Source of the DNA: Verrucomicrobiota bacterium
GTDB lineage: Bacteria > Verrucomicrobiota > Verrucomicrobiia > Chthoniobacterales > UBA10450
Length of the DNA stretch: 33,611 nt
Assembly (NCBI GenBank): GCA_003218475.1
Contig: QHNR01000007.1
Span: 1 to 33,611, forward strand
Direction: 5' to 3'
Part shown: positions 14,694-23,190 of the stretch, one piece after another
Layout: each line of letters begins with the position of its first letter
Numbering within the stretch: position 1 is the stretch's first letter
Notes under the pieces: model-generated
Seen by the model: only the letters and a program-made list of their open reading frames with translations
Told to the model about the DNA's origin: nothing
The model's database searches: none
Translations under genes and position numbers: made by a program

Positions 14694-17114
14694 ATGAACG
14701 ATCTCAAATTCGCTCTTCGCCAACTTCGCAAGTCACCGGCTTTTACTTTAATTGCGGTCCTGACACTCGCGCTCGGGATTGGATTAAACACTGCCATTTT
14801 CAGTCTCATCAACGACCTGTTTCTGCGCGGACTGCCGTTCAAGGAGCCGCAGCGACTCGTGCACATGTATTCGAACGCGCGCGAACGCAACCTGCTCGAG
14901 CTCGCGATCTCCGTGCCGCGCTTTGAGCATTATCGCGATAGTCAGACGATCTTCGACGGCTTCGGCGCGGAAAACGTCTCCGCATTCAGGCTCACCGGGC
15001 TCGGCGATGCGGTGCAGGTCCTCGGCGGGCAGGTGACGTCGAACTATTTCGATGTGCTCGGCGTCCGACCGATTCGCGGTCGCAACTTTTTGCCGGAGGA
15101 AGAAAAAACCGCCGATGTGGCGATGGTGACGGAGAACTTCTGGCGCAAACGCCTCGGCGGCGATCCGAATGCAATCGGCCGCGGCATCACGCTGAACGGT
15201 ATGCCACACACGATTGTTGGCGTCTTGCCGAACCTGCCGTTCTCGTGGGTCGGGCCTGGGGCGGAAGTATGGACGACGAAGCCGTTCGAGATCGCCGGAA
15301 TTTCATACGAGCGCATCATGCGTGGCTCGGGTGTTCTACGCGTTGTCGGACGGCTGAAACCGGGAATGACATTGGAGCAGGCGCGCGCTGCGTTGCCGCC
15401 GCTCGAGCAAAGCTACCGCGCCCGATATCCGGACAAGATCGACAGCTCATCGGTGATGACGCTGAAAACATTAGCAGAGGACACGACCGGAAATCTGCGG
15501 CCGGCGTTTGTGATATTGCTCACCGCGGTCGGGTTTGTGCTGCTGATCGCATGCAGCAATGTTGCGAACCTGTTGCTCGTCAGGTTCAGCGGACGGCGGC
15601 GCGAAATCGCGTTACGCATGGCGATTGGTGCCTCGCGTCGCGGCGTTGTGCGGCTCTTCATTTTCGAGAGCTTGCTCGTAAGCGTCATTGCTGGGATCGC
15701 GGGTGCGTTGCTCGCCTGGTACGTCGTTCCGATCGTGCCGAAAATGGCGTCGAACTTTCTGCCGTTCGATCCCGATACGCGCGTCGAGCTTTCGTTAGGC
15801 GTGCTCGGCTTCACGATCGTGATGTCGATCCTCACCGGCGTCGTGATGGCTATTTATCCGGCGCTGCAAACTTCGCGCGCCGATCTCGTCGGTGCCTTAA
15901 AGGAAGGCGGCCGCGGAACGAGCGGCAGCGCGCAGCAACTGCGCTTCCGCAAATTCTTGATCGGCGCGCAGGTCGCGTTGTCGGTCACGTTGCTCGCGGG
16001 CGCGGCGTTGCTCATCACCAGCTTTGTGCGGCTGAGCCAGCAAAGCATCGGCTATCGCGCCGACAATCTCTGGATTGGCTTCGTGACTTTGCCGCAGGCG
16101 CGCTATCCCGACGACGCTTCGCGAGAACGTTTCGCGGAACAAACTCTGGCAGCGCTGCGCAACGCGCCGGGGATCGAGAGCGCGACCATGTGCGCGGACA
16201 TTCCGCTGATTCCCGCCGGTAGCAGCAACACGCTCTATGCGCGGCCCGAGAGCGAGATTCTGCCGATTGACAAGCGCGCGGCTGCTGCGTTCCACAACGT
16301 CGCGCCTGATTATTTCAAGACCTGGGGCATTCCACTTTTGGCAGGGCGCGATTTCAACGAACACGACGTCGCCGGTGGCCAGAACGTGATCCTGATCAGC
16401 CAGAGCGGCGCGAAGAAGATTTTCGGCAACGAAAGTCCGATCGGCAAAACGCTGCTCGTCGGCAGTGACAGCACGCCAGCGGAGATCGTCGGCATCGTTG
16501 GCGACGTGCGCACGCGCAAGATCGCGGAGCCTGACGATGTAGAACTCTACCGGCCTTGGGCGCAGCAAAGTTTTTCGTTCCTTAGCATCGATGTGCGCAG
16601 CAATCTCAGCGTGGACGCGGTCACGAAGTTGGTGCGCTCCGCGTTGGCGACCGTCGATCCCGGTCTCGCAGTCGCGCTGCCGCAATCGATGAGCGCGATC
16701 GTTGCACAAGCCGTCGGCCAGACGCGGTTGATGATGTGGTTGCTCGGCATTTTCGCGGGCGTTGCGCTGTTGCTCGCGAGCATTGGGATTTACGGCGCCG
16801 TTGCCTACACCGTCGAGCAACGCACCGGCGAGATCGGCGTGCGCATGGCGCTCGGCGCACAAACGCGCGATGTCCTGCAACTCGTCGTGAAACAGGGGAT
16901 GAAGCCGGTCCTGAGCGGCCTGGCGCTCGGCATCATCGCGACATTCGCGCTCGGCCGTTTGATCGCAGCGCAGCTCTATCAAGTTTCGGCGCATGACCCG
17001 GTTCTGCTCGGCGGCGCAACAGTTCTGCTCGCGGCGACCGCACTGATGGCGTGTCTGCTCCCGGCCCGCCGCGCTACACATGTGAATCCGATTCAAGCAC
17101 TACGCACCGAGTGA
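14694..17114 (+). CDS. ADOP/MacB-like ABC permease 5
   Basis: An 806-residue permease from the ATG at 14694 (MNDLKFALRQLRKSPAF). The reading frame is open back to 14637, but that start would lie inside the ATPase gene and add 19 residues that permeases 6 and 7 lack. FtsX block 1 starts near 271 (AFVILLTAVGFVLLIACSNVANL), the second half near 419 (RKFLIGAQVALSVTLLAGAA), and FtsX block 2 near 679. The end is LLPARRATHVNPIQALRTE. It forms a close paralogue group with permeases 6 and 7, sharing LLVRFSGRRREI and VAYTVEQRTGEIGVRMALGA. Permease 7 is the closer match, although 6 lies between them. The gene looks GC-richer by eye than permeases 1-4. Confidence 0.92.
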   Translation: MNDLKFALRQLRKSPAFTLIAVLTLALGIGLNTAIFSLINDLFLRGLPFKEPQRLVHMYSNARERNLLELAISVPRFEHYRDSQTIFDGFGAENVSAFRLTGLGDAVQVLGGQVTSNYFDVLGVRPIRGRNFLPEEEKTADVAMVTENFWRKRLGGDPNAIGRGITLNGMPHTIVGVLPNLPFSWVGPGAEVWTTKPFEIAGISYERIMRGSGVLRVVGRLKPGMTLEQARAALPPLEQSYRARYPDKIDSSSVMTLKTLAEDTTGNLRPAFVILLTAVGFVLLIACSNVANLLLVRFSGRRREIALRMAIGASRRGVVRLFIFESLLVSVIAGIAGALLAWYVVPIVPKMASNFLPFDPDTRVELSLGVLGFTIVMSILTGVVMAIYPALQTSRADLVGALKEGGRGTSGSAQQLRFRKFLIGAQVALSVTLLAGAALLITSFVRLSQQSIGYRADNLWIGFVTLPQARYPDDASRERFAEQTLAALRNAPGIESATMCADIPLIPAGSSNTLYARPESEILPIDKRAAAAFHNVAPDYFKTWGIPLLAGRDFNEHDVAGGQNVILISQSGAKKIFGNESPIGKTLLVGSDSTPAEIVGIVGDVRTRKIAEPDDVELYRPWAQQSFSFLSIDVRSNLSVDAVTKLVRSALATVDPGLAVALPQSMSAIVAQAVGQTRLMMWLLGIFAGVALLLASIGIYGAVAYTVEQRTGEIGVRMALGAQTRDVLQLVVKQGMKPVLSGLALGIIATFALGRLIAAQLYQVSAHDPVLLGGATVLLAATALMACLLPARRATHVNPIQALRTE

Positions 17115-17115
17115 T

Positions 17116-19530
17116 ATGAACGATCTCAAATTCGCTCTTCGCCAGCTCCGCAAATCCCCGGCGTTCACTTCGATCGCGGTGATCACGCTTGCACTCGGTA
17201 TCGGCTTGAACACGGCGATCTTTTCGCTGATCAACGATCTCTTCCTGAAAGGCCTGCCTTTCCAGGAACCGGAGAGGGTCCTGCATATCCTGACCAAGGG
17301 GAAAGACCGGACGGACGAGTTCCAGATGTCGGCGCTGCGATTCATGCTTTATCGGGACGGGCAGACGATTTTCTCGGGGTTCGCGGCGGAGAATCAACAG
17401 GCGGCGACAGTGTCGGGTCTCGGCGATCCGTTGTCGGTGCCGATTTTCAAAGCGACCGCAAACTGGTTCGACGTGCTCGGCGTGCGGCCAATCATGGGAC
17501 GAACCTTTCTGCCGCAGGAAGAAGAAGGCGCGGATGTGGCGATCATCACGGACCGCTTTTGGAAAGCGCGGTTCGCCGGCAGTCAGGACATCATCGGGAA
17601 AACGATCGTGCTCGATGGCGTGGCGCACACGATCGTGGGCGTGATCGCAAAGATGCCAGTCTCGTGGACGGGACCGAACGCGGACGTCTGGACGACGAAG
17701 CCGATGGTCATCCCGGGTTTCTCGTATGAAAAGATGATGCGCGGCTCGGCGTTCCTGCGCGTGATCGGGCGCTTAAAGCCGGGCGTTACACTTGACCAGG
17801 CGAAGGCGGCGCTGGGCACGCTCGAGGACAGTTACCGCTCGCAATTTCCGGAGAGGGGCGACGCGCAAGCGCGCAACATCATTAAGACGCTTCCGGAAGA
17901 TGTGACGGAGAATTTGCGGCCCGGGTTCGCGACTCTGCTAACAGCGGTCGGGTTCGTTTTGCTCATCGCTTGCAGCAACGTGGCGAATCTGCTCCTAGTG
18001 CGGTTCAGCGGACGGCGCCGCGAGATTTCGCTCCGGCTGGCGTTGGGCGCGACGCGCGGCAGCGTCCTGCGACTTTTTGTTTTCGAGAGCGTGCTGATCA
18101 GTCTGCTGGCGGGAATTCTCGGTGCGGCGCTGGCTTGGCAGCTGGTTCCACTTGTGCCGAAGCTGACAGCGAACTTTCTCCCGATCGAACAGGGAAGCGC
18201 GAGTGCGCTCTCCGTGCCGGTGCTCTTGTTCACGATTGGGCTTTCGCTCGTGACGGGATTCGCGATGGGTCTTTATCCGGCGTTGCAAAGCTCACGCGCG
18301 GATATCGTCGATGCGCTCAAGGAAGGCGGCCGCGGCACCCAGGGAAGTGTGCGTCAACAGCAGTTCCGGAAAATTCTGGTGGGCGCGCAGGTGGCGCTCT
18401 CCGTTACGCTGCTCGCGGGCGCGTCGTTGCTCATCACGAGTTTCGTGCGCCTGAGTCAGCAGGATCCCGGGTTCAACACGGACAAACTCTGGATCGGAGT
18501 CACGGTTTTGTCGCAGGCCCAACATCCCGATCAGGCGAGACGGGCGCGTTTCGCCGAGCAATTGCAAACGGCGTTGCGCGCGACTCCGGGATTCGAGGAC
18601 CTGATGTTGAGCAGCAGTTTTCCGCTATTCGGCAACCCGGGCGCGACTCTCTATACACGGCCCGAAGGCAACGTGCCTCCGGTTGCCGAGCGAAAAGGCG
18701 CGCCGTCGAACGACATCATGCCGGGCTGGTTCCGCGCTGCGGGCATTCCGTTGATCGCGGGCCGCGATTTTAACGAACAGGACGTGATGGATCATCCGAA
18801 CGTCATCATCATCAGCAAAGCGGGCGCGAAGACGGTGTTCGGCGACGAGAATCCGATCGGCAAAACGTTGCTGATCACGAACGGCAGCGTGCCGGTCGAG
18901 ATTGTCGGCGTCGTCGGCGATGTGCGCTCGGTGCAATTGAATCACGCGAACAACATGGAATTTTATCGTCCATTCGCCCAGGAGAGTTGGCCGTTCCTCA
19001 AAATCGTGGTGCGCAGTCCGCTTCCGCCGGAAACGATCACGTACTCGATTCAGACCGCGCTGCGCAGCATCGATCCGAGCCTTGCTCTAATCTGGCCGCA
19101 GCCATTCAGCGAAATCATGGCGCAGGCCCTCGGCCAAGCGCGGCTGATGATGTGGTTGCTCGGAATTTTTGCCGGAGTCGCCTTGCTCCTCGCCAGCATC
19201 GGGATTTACGGCGCGGTTGCTTACACGGTCGAGCAACGCACTGGCGAAATCGGAGTTCGCATGGCGCTGGGTGCGCAAACACGCGACGTGTTGCGCCTGG
19301 TTGTGAATCAAGGCATGAAACCCGTCCTCGTCGGGCTTGCGATCGGGATTGCAGCGGCTTTTGCGCTCGGTCGTTTAATTGGTTCGCAGCTTTATCAAGT
19401 TTCGGCGCACGATCCACTGCTGCTCGGCGGCGCAACAGTTCTGCTTATGGCGATCGCACTCATGGCGTGTCTGCTCCCCGCACGCCGTGCCACAAACGTC
19501 GATCCAATTACCGCGCTTCGGTCTGAGTAG
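17116..19530 (+). CDS. ADOP/MacB-like ABC permease 6
   Basis: An 804-residue permease starting MNDLKFALRQLRKSPAF, with the ATG 1 bp after the stop of permease 5. It has the same two-halves layout: FtsX block 1 from about 271, half 2 near 419, FtsX block 2 near 676 (LMMWLLGIFAGVALLLASIG). The end is LLPARRATNVDPITALRSE. It shares its first 17 residues with permease 5 but differs through much of both periplasmic domains, for example TKGKDRTDEFQMSAL where 5 and 7 read SNA followed by a different sequence. That is what would be expected if the periplasmic parts are adapted to different substrates while the membrane and ATPase-contact parts are conserved. Confidence 0.92.
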   Translation: MNDLKFALRQLRKSPAFTSIAVITLALGIGLNTAIFSLINDLFLKGLPFQEPERVLHILTKGKDRTDEFQMSALRFMLYRDGQTIFSGFAAENQQAATVSGLGDPLSVPIFKATANWFDVLGVRPIMGRTFLPQEEEGADVAIITDRFWKARFAGSQDIIGKTIVLDGVAHTIVGVIAKMPVSWTGPNADVWTTKPMVIPGFSYEKMMRGSAFLRVIGRLKPGVTLDQAKAALGTLEDSYRSQFPERGDAQARNIIKTLPEDVTENLRPGFATLLTAVGFVLLIACSNVANLLLVRFSGRRREISLRLALGATRGSVLRLFVFESVLISLLAGILGAALAWQLVPLVPKLTANFLPIEQGSASALSVPVLLFTIGLSLVTGFAMGLYPALQSSRADIVDALKEGGRGTQGSVRQQQFRKILVGAQVALSVTLLAGASLLITSFVRLSQQDPGFNTDKLWIGVTVLSQAQHPDQARRARFAEQLQTALRATPGFEDLMLSSSFPLFGNPGATLYTRPEGNVPPVAERKGAPSNDIMPGWFRAAGIPLIAGRDFNEQDVMDHPNVIIISKAGAKTVFGDENPIGKTLLITNGSVPVEIVGVVGDVRSVQLNHANNMEFYRPFAQESWPFLKIVVRSPLPPETITYSIQTALRSIDPSLALIWPQPFSEIMAQALGQARLMMWLLGIFAGVALLLASIGIYGAVAYTVEQRTGEIGVRMALGAQTRDVLRLVVNQGMKPVLVGLAIGIAAAFALGRLIGSQLYQVSAHDPLLLGGATVLLMAIALMACLLPARRATNVDPITALRSE

Positions 19531-19535
19531 TTTTT

Positions 19536-19744
19536 ATGCAGAACCTTCGTTACGCATTCCCGCGTTCTGGCCAAACAGCCGCTCTTTACCGCGATCGTCA
19601 TTTTGACGTTTGCGCTTGGGATTGGCGCGAATACGGCGGTGTTCAGCGTTCTCAATGCGTGTTGCGGTCGCCTTTGTCGCCTGCCTGGTGCCCGCTCGCC
19701 GCGCCAGCCTGGTCGACCCAATTCAAGCAATAAGCACTGAATGA
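19536..19744 (+). pseudogene. Collapsed ADOP permease relic (ends only)
   Basis: A relic of an eighth permease reduced to its two ends. It starts ATG with MQNLRYAF, then one extra C in the CCC run at 19559-19561 shifts the frame. Beyond it, [15 protein letters not shown] and [16 protein letters not shown] match the first membrane helix of the family. Near 19657-19669 the sequence jumps straight to the family C-terminus in another frame: [17 protein letters not shown] and DPIQAISTE, ending at the TGA of 19742-19744. About 2.2-2.3 kb of the middle is missing. The retained start resembles the MQxL class of permeases 2 and 3 more than its MNDL neighbours. It is not expected to make a functional product. 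Confidence 0.85.
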
Positions 19745-19771
19745 ATTTCGAACCGATAGCCACAGACTCAT

Positions 19772-22192
19772 ATGAACGACATCCGTTTCGCATTTCGTAA
19801 ACTTCGACAATCACCGGCGTTCACCGCGATCGCCGTGCTCACGCTCGCGCTCGGCATCGGGCTGAACACGGCAATCTTCAGCCTGATCAACGATTTATTT
19901 CTGCGCGGCCTGCCATTCAAAGAACCGCGGCGCGTTGTGCATTTCTTTTCCAACGCGCCAGACGGCAAGCTGGTCGACCTTCCCCTGTCGCTACCACGGT
20001 TTCAGCATTATCGCGATGGCCAGACAATTTGTGAGGACCTCGGTGCCGAAAATCTGTTTGCGTTCACGTTGACGGGACTTGGCGACGCTGTGCAACTGTT
20101 CGGTGGCAGAGTGACGTCGAACTATTTCGACGTGCTCGGTGTGCGTCCGATCCGTGGCCGCAACTTTTTGCCTAACGAAGAAGAAGCCGCCGATGTGGCA
20201 ACGGTCACGGAAAATTTCTGGCGGAAACGAATGGGCGGAGACCCGAACGTCATTGGCCGCAGCATCACTCTCGACGGCGTGGCGCACACGATTGTTGGCG
20301 TGTTGCCGAATCTGCCGTTTGCCTGGGTCGGCCCGAACGCCGAGGTCTGGACAACCAAGCCGTACGTGATTCCCGGTTTCACGTACGAGCGAATGATGCG
20401 CGGCACCACCTTTTTGCGCGTCGTAGGCCGGTTGAAACCGCGAATGACCGTAGAACAAGCGCGAGCCGCGTTACCTGCGCTAGGTCAAAGCTATCGCGCC
20501 GAATTTCCGGGTAAGATCGATAGCGCGTTGGTCACAACCCTGAAGACGCTTCCAGAGGATGTGAGCGGAAATTTGCGCCCCGCGTTTGCGACACTGTTCG
20601 CTGCGGTGGCTTTCGTGTTGCTCATCGCCTGCAGTAATGTTGCAAATCTGCTGTTGGTCCGGTTCAGCGGCCGCCGCCGTGAGATCGCGTTGCGAATGGC
20701 GATTGGCGCGTCCCGCACGGGCATCGTCCGGCTGTTCGTATTTGAAAGTTTGCTCGTGAGTTTTCTCGCGGGAATCGTCGGCACCGTGTTGGCCTGGCAA
20801 TTGGTCCCGCTCGTTCCGAAAATGGCCGCGAATTTTTTGCCGTTCGATCCCAACACACGCGTTAACCTCTCTTTTTCGGTACTCGGTTTCACAATTGCAT
20901 TGTCGATTTTGACCGGGCTGTTGATGGGAATCTATCCTGCACTTCAAAGCTCGCACGCCGATCTGGTAGATGGACTTAAGGAAGGCGGCCGCGGAATGAC
21001 CGGCAGCGTGAGGCAACAGCGCTTCCGAAAAATTCTTGTCGGCGCGCAAGTGGCGCTCTCGGTGACGCTACTCGCCGGCGCCGCATTGCTGATCACGAGT
21101 TTCGTGCGTCTCAATCAGCAAAATGTCGGCTACCAGTACAGAAATGTTTGGATTGGCTTCGTCACTTTACCGACAACACAATACTCTGATCTCGGGACGC
21201 GGCAGCGTTTCGTAGAGCATTTGCTCGCCTCGTTGCGAGCGGTTCCAGGTTTTCAAAATGTCGCTGCCAGCGGTGATATTCCGCTGCTGCCCGGCGGCGC
21301 TAACGCGACGCTTTATTCGCGCGCTGATGGCGAGGTGTTGCCGGTGGACAAGCGGGCGACGGCCCCAAGCCACGACGTTTCGCCCGGTTATTTCAAGACC
21401 TGGGGCATTCCTGTTCTGGCAGGACGCGATTTCGATGAGCATGATACCGCGGATCATCAGAACGTCGTTCTCATCAGTCAGTCAGGGGCGAAAAAGGTTT
21501 TCGGCAACGAAAATCCGATCGGCAAAACGCTCTTGGTCACGAGTTCCGGCACACCGTGCGAGATCGTCGGCATCGTCGGCGACGTTCGCTCGCGAAAGGT
21601 CAACGAGCCTGACGATATGGAATTTTATCGGCCCTCGGCGCAGGAGAACTTTCCATTCCCGACGATTGTAGTACGCACCAATTTAAGAGAGGACGCCGTC
21701 ACAAAATTGGTGCGCTCAACGCTGGCGACTGTTGATCCTGGTCTTGCAATCGCGTTGCCACAATCAATGGAAAAGATCATCGCACAAGCCCTCGGCCAGA
21801 CTCGGCTGATGACCTGGCTGCTCGGAATTTTTGCAGCAGTCGCGTTGTTGCTTGCGAGCATCGGAATTTATGGCGCGGTCGCGTACACAGTCGAACAACG
21901 CACTGGCGAAATCGGTGTGCGCATGGCGCTCGGTGCGCAAACGCGAGATGTTCTTCGCCTGGTCATCAACCAGGGCATGAAACCCGTTGTCATTGGACTG
22001 GCGATCGGGATCGGGGCGGCATTAGGGGTAGACCGCTTAATTGCCACCCAACTTTACCAGGTTTCGGAACACAACCCCGCTCTGCTCGGCGGCGTAACTG
22101 TGTTGCTCGCAATGATTGCCCTGATCGCATGCTTGTTGCCGGCGCGACGCGCCACTCACGTTGATCCAATCGAAGCGCTCCGTTACGAATGA
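19772..22192 (+). CDS. ADOP/MacB-like ABC permease 7
   Basis: An 806-residue permease starting MNDIRFAFRKLRQSPAF, 27 bp after the permease relic. It follows permease 5 closely along most of its length, for example VTSNYFDVLGVRPIRGRNFL, FDPxTRV and LATVDPGLA, with the same block positions: FtsX 1 near 271, half 2 near 419, FtsX 2 near 679. The end is LLPARRATHVDPIEALRYE. It is the last gene of the array; the next gene, 124 bp on, is a secreted protein of different type. Many third-position differences from permease 5 show that the similarity is held by selection and is not a fresh copy. Confidence 0.92.
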   Translation: MNDIRFAFRKLRQSPAFTAIAVLTLALGIGLNTAIFSLINDLFLRGLPFKEPRRVVHFFSNAPDGKLVDLPLSLPRFQHYRDGQTICEDLGAENLFAFTLTGLGDAVQLFGGRVTSNYFDVLGVRPIRGRNFLPNEEEAADVATVTENFWRKRMGGDPNVIGRSITLDGVAHTIVGVLPNLPFAWVGPNAEVWTTKPYVIPGFTYERMMRGTTFLRVVGRLKPRMTVEQARAALPALGQSYRAEFPGKIDSALVTTLKTLPEDVSGNLRPAFATLFAAVAFVLLIACSNVANLLLVRFSGRRREIALRMAIGASRTGIVRLFVFESLLVSFLAGIVGTVLAWQLVPLVPKMAANFLPFDPNTRVNLSFSVLGFTIALSILTGLLMGIYPALQSSHADLVDGLKEGGRGMTGSVRQQRFRKILVGAQVALSVTLLAGAALLITSFVRLNQQNVGYQYRNVWIGFVTLPTTQYSDLGTRQRFVEHLLASLRAVPGFQNVAASGDIPLLPGGANATLYSRADGEVLPVDKRATAPSHDVSPGYFKTWGIPVLAGRDFDEHDTADHQNVVLISQSGAKKVFGNENPIGKTLLVTSSGTPCEIVGIVGDVRSRKVNEPDDMEFYRPSAQENFPFPTIVVRTNLREDAVTKLVRSTLATVDPGLAIALPQSMEKIIAQALGQTRLMTWLLGIFAAVALLLASIGIYGAVAYTVEQRTGEIGVRMALGAQTRDVLRLVINQGMKPVVIGLAIGIGAALGVDRLIATQLYQVSEHNPALLGGVTVLLAMIALIACLLPARRATHVDPIEALRYE

Positions 22193-22230
22193 ACTATCCT
22201 GAATCAACATCGCCATACGACAACGCCGCG

Positions 22231-22256
22231 AGCAAAGCGTCCAGAAGAGCTTTGCT
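22231..22256 (+). terminator. Weak stem-loop after the permease array
   Basis: AGCAAAGC at 22231-22238 pairs perfectly with GCTTTGCT at 22249-22256 over a 10-nt loop, 39 bp after the last permease stop. No T-tract follows, so it is not a classical intrinsic terminator. It could stabilise the 3' end of a long transcript or be chance. Confidence 0.25.
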
Positions 22257-22316
22257 TTGCGAATTCCTTTGAATATCGGTGGCGCTGCGGTGTCTGATAT
22301 CGTCTCCTAAGTTCAT

Positions 22317-23066
22317 ATGCATCTGCGTTCCGTAATTTCTCTCGTTTTCGCCGCCGTCATCACGCCAACAATTTTTGCGCAAGACACAAATCAGCCGACT
22401 GTAGACCAACTGGTCGCCAAGAACATCGAAGCCAAGGGCGGCGCGACCGCGCTGCATGATCTCCAATCGCTGCGGCTTACCGGCAAGATGCTGGTGCAGC
22501 AGGGCCAGATCGAATATGCCTATCTGCAAACTAAGAAGCGGCCTGACGAAGTCCGCACCGAGGCTTCTCTTCAGGGAATGACACAGATCCAGGCGTATGA
22601 CGGCAAGGAAGGCTGGAGAGTGTCTCCATTTTTCGGACGTAAAGACCCCGAACGCATGTCCGTCGATGATGTCAAGGCACTGATTGAGAACTCGGAAATC
22701 GATGGACCATTGGTTGATTGGAAGACGAAAGGAAGCAGTGTCGAATACCTCGGAACCGAGGACGTCGAGGGAACACCTGCGCATAAATTAAAAGTGGTGC
22801 GCAAGAATGGGGACGTGAGCTTTGTCTATCTGGATCCTGACCACTTTTTGGAGATTCGTGTCTTGACGCAACGGATGAGACACGGCGCGCACGAAGAGGT
22901 AGAGACAGATCTGGGGGATTACGAAAAAGCGGGGGGCGTATTCATTCCGACGTCAATCGAGGCCGGGCGCAAAGGAGCGCCGGACAAACAAAGAATTATT
23001 ATCGACAAGGTCGAAGCCAACGTGCCCGTCGATGACACGATTTTTCACTTCCCGGCTTCGAAATAA
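22317..23066 (+). CDS. Secreted LolA-like (outer-membrane lipoprotein-sorting type) protein
   Basis: A 249-residue protein with a clear Sec signal peptide (HLRSVISLVFAAVITPTIFA) and probable cleavage before QDTNQPT. The mature part begins with the helix VDQLVAKNIEAKGGATAL, then alternating beta-strands with GKMLVQQGQIEYAYLQ and YDGKEGWRVSPFFG. This matches the LolA/LolB-like fold grouped under COG2834. Later segments (LGTEDVEGTPAHKLKVV, VFIPTSIE) are usual in soil-bacterium members. It probably binds a lipid or lipoprotein in the periplasm. It lies 124 bp after the permease array, so it may or may not belong to that transcript. If it does, a periplasmic lipid carrier beside MacB/LolCDE-fold permeases would be functionally coherent. 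Confidence 0.7.
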   Translation: MHLRSVISLVFAAVITPTIFAQDTNQPTVDQLVAKNIEAKGGATALHDLQSLRLTGKMLVQQGQIEYAYLQTKKRPDEVRTEASLQGMTQIQAYDGKEGWRVSPFFGRKDPERMSVDDVKALIENSEIDGPLVDWKTKGSSVEYLGTEDVEGTPAHKLKVVRKNGDVSFVYLDPDHFLEIRVLTQRMRHGAHEEVETDLGDYEKAGGVFIPTSIEAGRKGAPDKQRIIIDKVEANVPVDDTIFHFPASK

Positions 23067-23114
23067 CTCTTGTGTGACTACAGCGGACACTAAGCAGATG
23101 GGAATACTAAGCAG

Positions 23115-23151
23115 CCGAAAGCGACGCGAGGACGCGTGCGCACTCCCAAAG
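23115..23151 (-). repeat. TTTGGAGTGCG hairpin unit, inverted copy
   Basis: Read on the minus strand this is the same unit as at 23210-23245: end-box (CTTT(G)GGAGTGCG), a central hairpin, then the CGCTTTCGG tail. The two copies face each other across about 58 bp. Where the two copies differ in the hairpin stem, the changes are paired (ACGCG/CGCGT here against ATGCG/CGCAT there), so the fold is kept. Confidence 0.7.
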
Positions 23152-23168
23152 TCCCGCGACTGCGGGAC
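23151..23168. repeat. GTCCCGC/GCGGGAC hairpin beside the repeat unit
   Basis: GTCCCGC (23151-23157) pairs perfectly with GCGGGAC (23162-23168) over a 4-nt GACT loop. The same GTCCC/GGGAC hairpin follows the CGCACTCCAAA end-box at 1415-1430, so the two loci share a composite structure. There is no T-run for termination. Confidence 0.55.
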
Positions 23169-23190
23169 GAAACAGAATTGACGCATCTCT

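Noticed and set aside
15897-17096. Long open frame on the minus strand (399 codons) and many shorter antisense frames across the permeases
   Set aside because: They are mirror images of GC-rich permease codons, are full of Arg, His and Gln without any family motif, and lie opposite well-supported genes.
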